A DNA stretch of 64,000 bases from Psilocybe azurescens (taxonomy: Eukaryota; Basidiomycota; Agaricomycetes; Agaricales; Agrocybaceae). The stretch's first letter is position 1, and every line of letters begins with the position of its first letter. This document shows, piece by piece, positions 61,391 to 64,000 of this stretch. The stretch covers positions 372,001-436,000 of the forward strand of contig JAJIRX010000798.1 of assembly GCA_023853785.1 (NCBI GenBank), given 5' to 3'. A program made the position numbers and the translations under genes. Below the pieces are notes generated by a model. It saw only the letters and a list, made by a program, of their open reading frames with translations. It did not search any database and was not told the origin of the DNA.

Positions 61391-61613
61391 TGTGACAGTG
61401 GGTTCCGACCATCTGGGCCGAGCTGCCCGAGGGCGGATTAGATTAGATACTGTAGATCGCATCAGCGGCTGTGCACGGTTTGTGTGCTAGCGCGCTTTCG
61501 TAGTGAGAGAACAACACACTTTGCCCGCAACGCTATACTGCGTGGCCGCTCGACGAGCATCCCGAGCCTTGCCAGACACGAGCTGCTAGGGTAGGCCGGA
61601 TTGGCCTACTCCA
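61391..61613 (+). repeat. 3' LTR of the small LTR element
   Basis: Direct repeat of 59484-59706. Preceded by a short purine-rich stretch (GAAGGTGGG). Confidence 0.85.
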
Positions 61614-61858
61614 CTGTCATCAGGAAGTTCATCATGATCAGCTATAATATCGCGGTGCCGGTTGAAGAAGCTGTGATTTAGCCATCCAAATCATGATTCT
61701 CGGACCCCTCACGGATAATCGAACATCACGGAAAGCCCAATCCAATGATATGTCCCAGCATCTAAGGTGGCAGATACTTAAGGAAGACTTTGAACGCGTC
61801 CCTTCTACATCAAATCCTTCCGCCTCGTCTTCTCAAAGTATCATCTCTCAACAAAGTT

Positions 61859-63362
61859 ATGCCGACTATCCCAGCCAACTCGAACGCACGGGTCCTCGTC
61901 ACCGGTGCTAATGGTTACGTCGCAGCCTGGGTCGTCCGTTCACTCCTCGAGCAGGGATATATCGTCCGCGGAACAGTACGCTCTCAAAGTAAAGGCGAAC
62001 AGCTGAAGAAAACATTCACCTCTGAACACTACGGTGATAAATTCGAGTATGTTATCATCGAAGATTTCACTAAAGTGAGTGTAGTTCTCCCTACATAGCT
62101 GGAGAGCGATGCTGACGGTCGCTCAGGAGGGAACTTTCGATGAAATAGTGAAGGATGTAGATGCAATTGAGCATGTCGCATCTCCTGTCACTGAAAGTAA
62201 CACCGACACATATGAGGACCCTCAAAGTACACTTTATACCTTGTTGAGGTTTTTTCATCTTCTCACAACACAACAAAGTATATATACAGCCTGCCGTAAA
62301 GGGTACCGTAGGCATCTTGGAAAGTGCTATGAAATATGGGTATGAATTGTCTCATCTCGTCTCCCAATTAATAACCATTTTTCAGGACGAATGTTAAGCG
62401 TGTCGTGGTGACATCCTCGGTCGCGGCAATCTTGCGAAATATTACTGTCCCAACAGTCCTTGATGAAAATGATTGGGGTGATGAGTGGGTAAAGATAGTA
62501 GAAGAGAAAGGGAGAGACGCGCCGAGCCTGTATAAGTACTTTGCTTCTAAAGTACTATCAGAACGAGGTACGACATGCTGCAAATGTACTGTGGTATTCC
62601 GAGAAATGCCGATGGACTCTTTGCAGCTGCTTGGGAGTTCTATGAGAACCATAAAGCAAAACTTGGATGGGAGCTTGTCGTGATTAATCCCTCTCATGTG
62701 AGATATCTTCGCTTCTCTATGTGTTCTCCTTTTGCTTACCTAATCAAACCATACAGGTCCTCGGTGTAAGAACATCGATATACTTTATAGGTACATACTC
62801 ATGATACCGGATATTTTTTTAGCCACCGCTACTGGATTTCAAGGCTGTGTCCGAAGTCACTCGCTCTGTCGAAATGTGGTACGAATATATGTCCAAGGAC
62901 CAGCCAGATGAAATCCTTCAGGGGGATATAACTACATAGATGTCCGCGACCTCGCAGACGCCCATGTTGAGTCTCTGAAAAAGGGAAGCAGCCGGGGGCG
63001 AACGAGTGATAGTGTCCGGAGGTATGTTTACGCTTCTGTTGACAATTAGGATCCTAAGCTTACGAAAATTCATGAAGGTTTATCAACCTGGCAGGAAACA
63101 CGTGCATCATTTTCAAATTTTTTCAATATCTTGTATCTCAACGTGCTGTTATTTGATTATAGGTGACCTGCTCTTTTCTCACAAGCCGCAATACTACGCC
63201 GATGGTGCCCTCATGCGGGGAAAGCCCGGTCTAGAACCCGTGATCATGACGATTCTGAACGCGGAAAAGGCGAAGAAGATTCTCGGTATCGCCTATAAGA
63301 GTCATAAAGAGATGACTCTCGATACACTGGCGGTATTTGAAACGAGAAGATTGGTCGTATAG
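61859..63362 (+). CDS. NAD(P)-dependent SDR reductase, paralogue 2
   Basis: Close paralogue of the gene at 56419 with the same eight-exon layout: 61859-62074, 62127-62226, 62279-62339, 62386-62567, 62627-62697, 62757-62765 (9-nt micro-exon coding VLG), 62823-63021, 63163-63362. Motifs: VTGANGYVAAWVVR, RGTVRSQSKG, VVVTSSVAAIL and catalytic YFASK. About 340 residues. Exon 7 carries two compensating homopolymer problems: G5 at 62921-62925 needs one more G, and GGG at 62983-62985 one fewer, to read through YIDVRDLADAHVESL to AAGGERVIVSGG. With both, the frame is restored, so assembly error is more likely than decay. Tandem arrangement with paralogue 1 points to local duplication, now separated by two transposons. 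Substrate unknown. Confidence 0.82.
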
Positions 63363-63639
63363 GGATTTTCTATGTATCTTCAGCATCCCATATTCTAACG
63401 TATTGGGAAACATCTAGCTCTGGGTGTCGATTGGGTGTAACTTTGTGGGATTGGCTTTAAATCTGAGTTTCAACAATGTGCCGAATAGTATGAAATTGAG
63501 TCCAACCTACATTTCCCAAACATCCATCACAATTTGTCGCCTGAAATATTTGATACCAGAATCTATAGCTGCCCTAAGAATGATTCCCGCTCCTCCAAAA
63601 CTTGCCACTTGATCCCATCTTCCTCACTTTTCTTTGTAG

Positions 63640-64000
63640 AACAACTTCGGTTCTGGCTCTTCATATGGACCACATCCACAACCCGGATATCTCTCTCGGG
63701 CTCTTCTACAAGATCCACTACACCAAGGAGCAGATCCTAACTCGCCGGAAGTATTCAAGAATAAGATACTAGTCGTACATCAGCAGATTAGGGATTTGCA
63801 GACGTTTGCGAGGAAGGTTTTGTCAGCAATGTACGTTAACGACTTTATGATTCACATTCGACGGCAGTCTCGGGGTGGTCTGCTAGATGCTGAATGCTCA
63901 TATTACAGTCAAAACGCGTAACAGTCTGGAAACTCACCCGCACAAACTGGAGGTACGTCTCAACACGTTCGTCTTGAAACAGTGTAACAATTCATCTTAA
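63640..64000 (+). other. Possible exons of an unidentified gene running off the window
   Basis: An exon-like stretch coding NSPEVFKNKILVVHQQIRDL, then QTFARKVLSAM, ends at a GT donor about 63831, and a second short piece (about 63908-63952) has AG and GT borders. I do not recognise the protein and the rest lies beyond the window. Confidence 0.35.

Larger units (their letters stand above)
59484..61613 (+). mobile_element. Small non-autonomous LTR retrotransposon
   Basis: Two 223-bp direct repeats (59484-59706, 61391-61613) with TGTGACAGTGGG...CTACTCCA ends bracket 1.68 kb of internal sequence; flanked by CTGT (59480-59483 and 61614-61617). No protease, integrase or reverse transcriptase is present. 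It must depend on an autonomous relative. It sits 100 bp from the palindromic MITE, between the two SDR genes. Confidence 0.82.

Overview
The window looks like genomic DNA of a mushroom-forming basidiomycete (Agaricomycetes). Genes have many 50-60 nt GT-AG introns. A Fus3/Kss1-type MAP kinase of the Kpp2/Ubc3/Cpk1 kind is present, NACHT ATPase genes of the type expanded in Agaricomycetes are present, and so are fungal copia and Mutator-like elements. I cannot name the species.

Most of the window is an amplified, transposon-riddled array. A composite unit recurs in the same orientation: module M (non-coding, contains gene debris), then a NACHT gene, then a spacer, then a decayed copy of a large low-complexity gene that I call R. 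Unit 1 is about 6.2-19.2 kb. Unit 2 is about 20.2-42.36 kb and is split by an 11.55-kb transposon. Unit 3 is about 48.6-55.85 kb. The 3' part of a further R copy opens the window (1-1841). Introns are kept in all copies, so the spread was by DNA duplication and not by reverse transcription. Smaller R fragments sit at 8.57, 21.4 and 56.24 kb.

Mobile DNA is nested and can be dated by target-site duplications (TSDs) and empty sites. (i) Two about 850-bp near-perfect palindromes with CACTG ends and 3-bp TSDs (2003-2854, 58531-59384). (ii) Two about 1.19-kb TG...CA elements, probably solo LTRs, with 4-bp TSDs (4218-5406 and 7065-8256); the first sits inside another TG...CA element (2944-6047). (iii) A Mutator-like element (27221-38774) with 9-bp TSD and long TIRs. 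Its single large gene combines a GCM1/WRKY-type zinc finger, a transposase-like region, a ubiquitin-hydrolase-like cysteine protease, a PHD-like finger and a further basic C-terminal region. (iv) A 4.7-kb copia element (29430-34127) inserted into the zinc-finger exon of that gene. (v) A 2.13-kb non-autonomous LTR element (59484-61613).

The single-copy genes are the MAP kinase (44701-46261), which lies between units 2 and 3, and two paralogous NAD(P)-dependent SDR reductases (56419-58051 and 61859-63362). The two reductases share an eight-exon structure including a 9-nt micro-exon, and are separated by the second palindrome and the small LTR element.

A recurring oddity is single-base loss or gain in homopolymer runs that breaks otherwise intact exons (MAPK exon 1, SDR2 exon 7, NACHT exons). 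The two LTRs of the 2.13-kb element differ only by indels. This may be assembly error, so pseudogene calls resting on one frameshift should be read with care.
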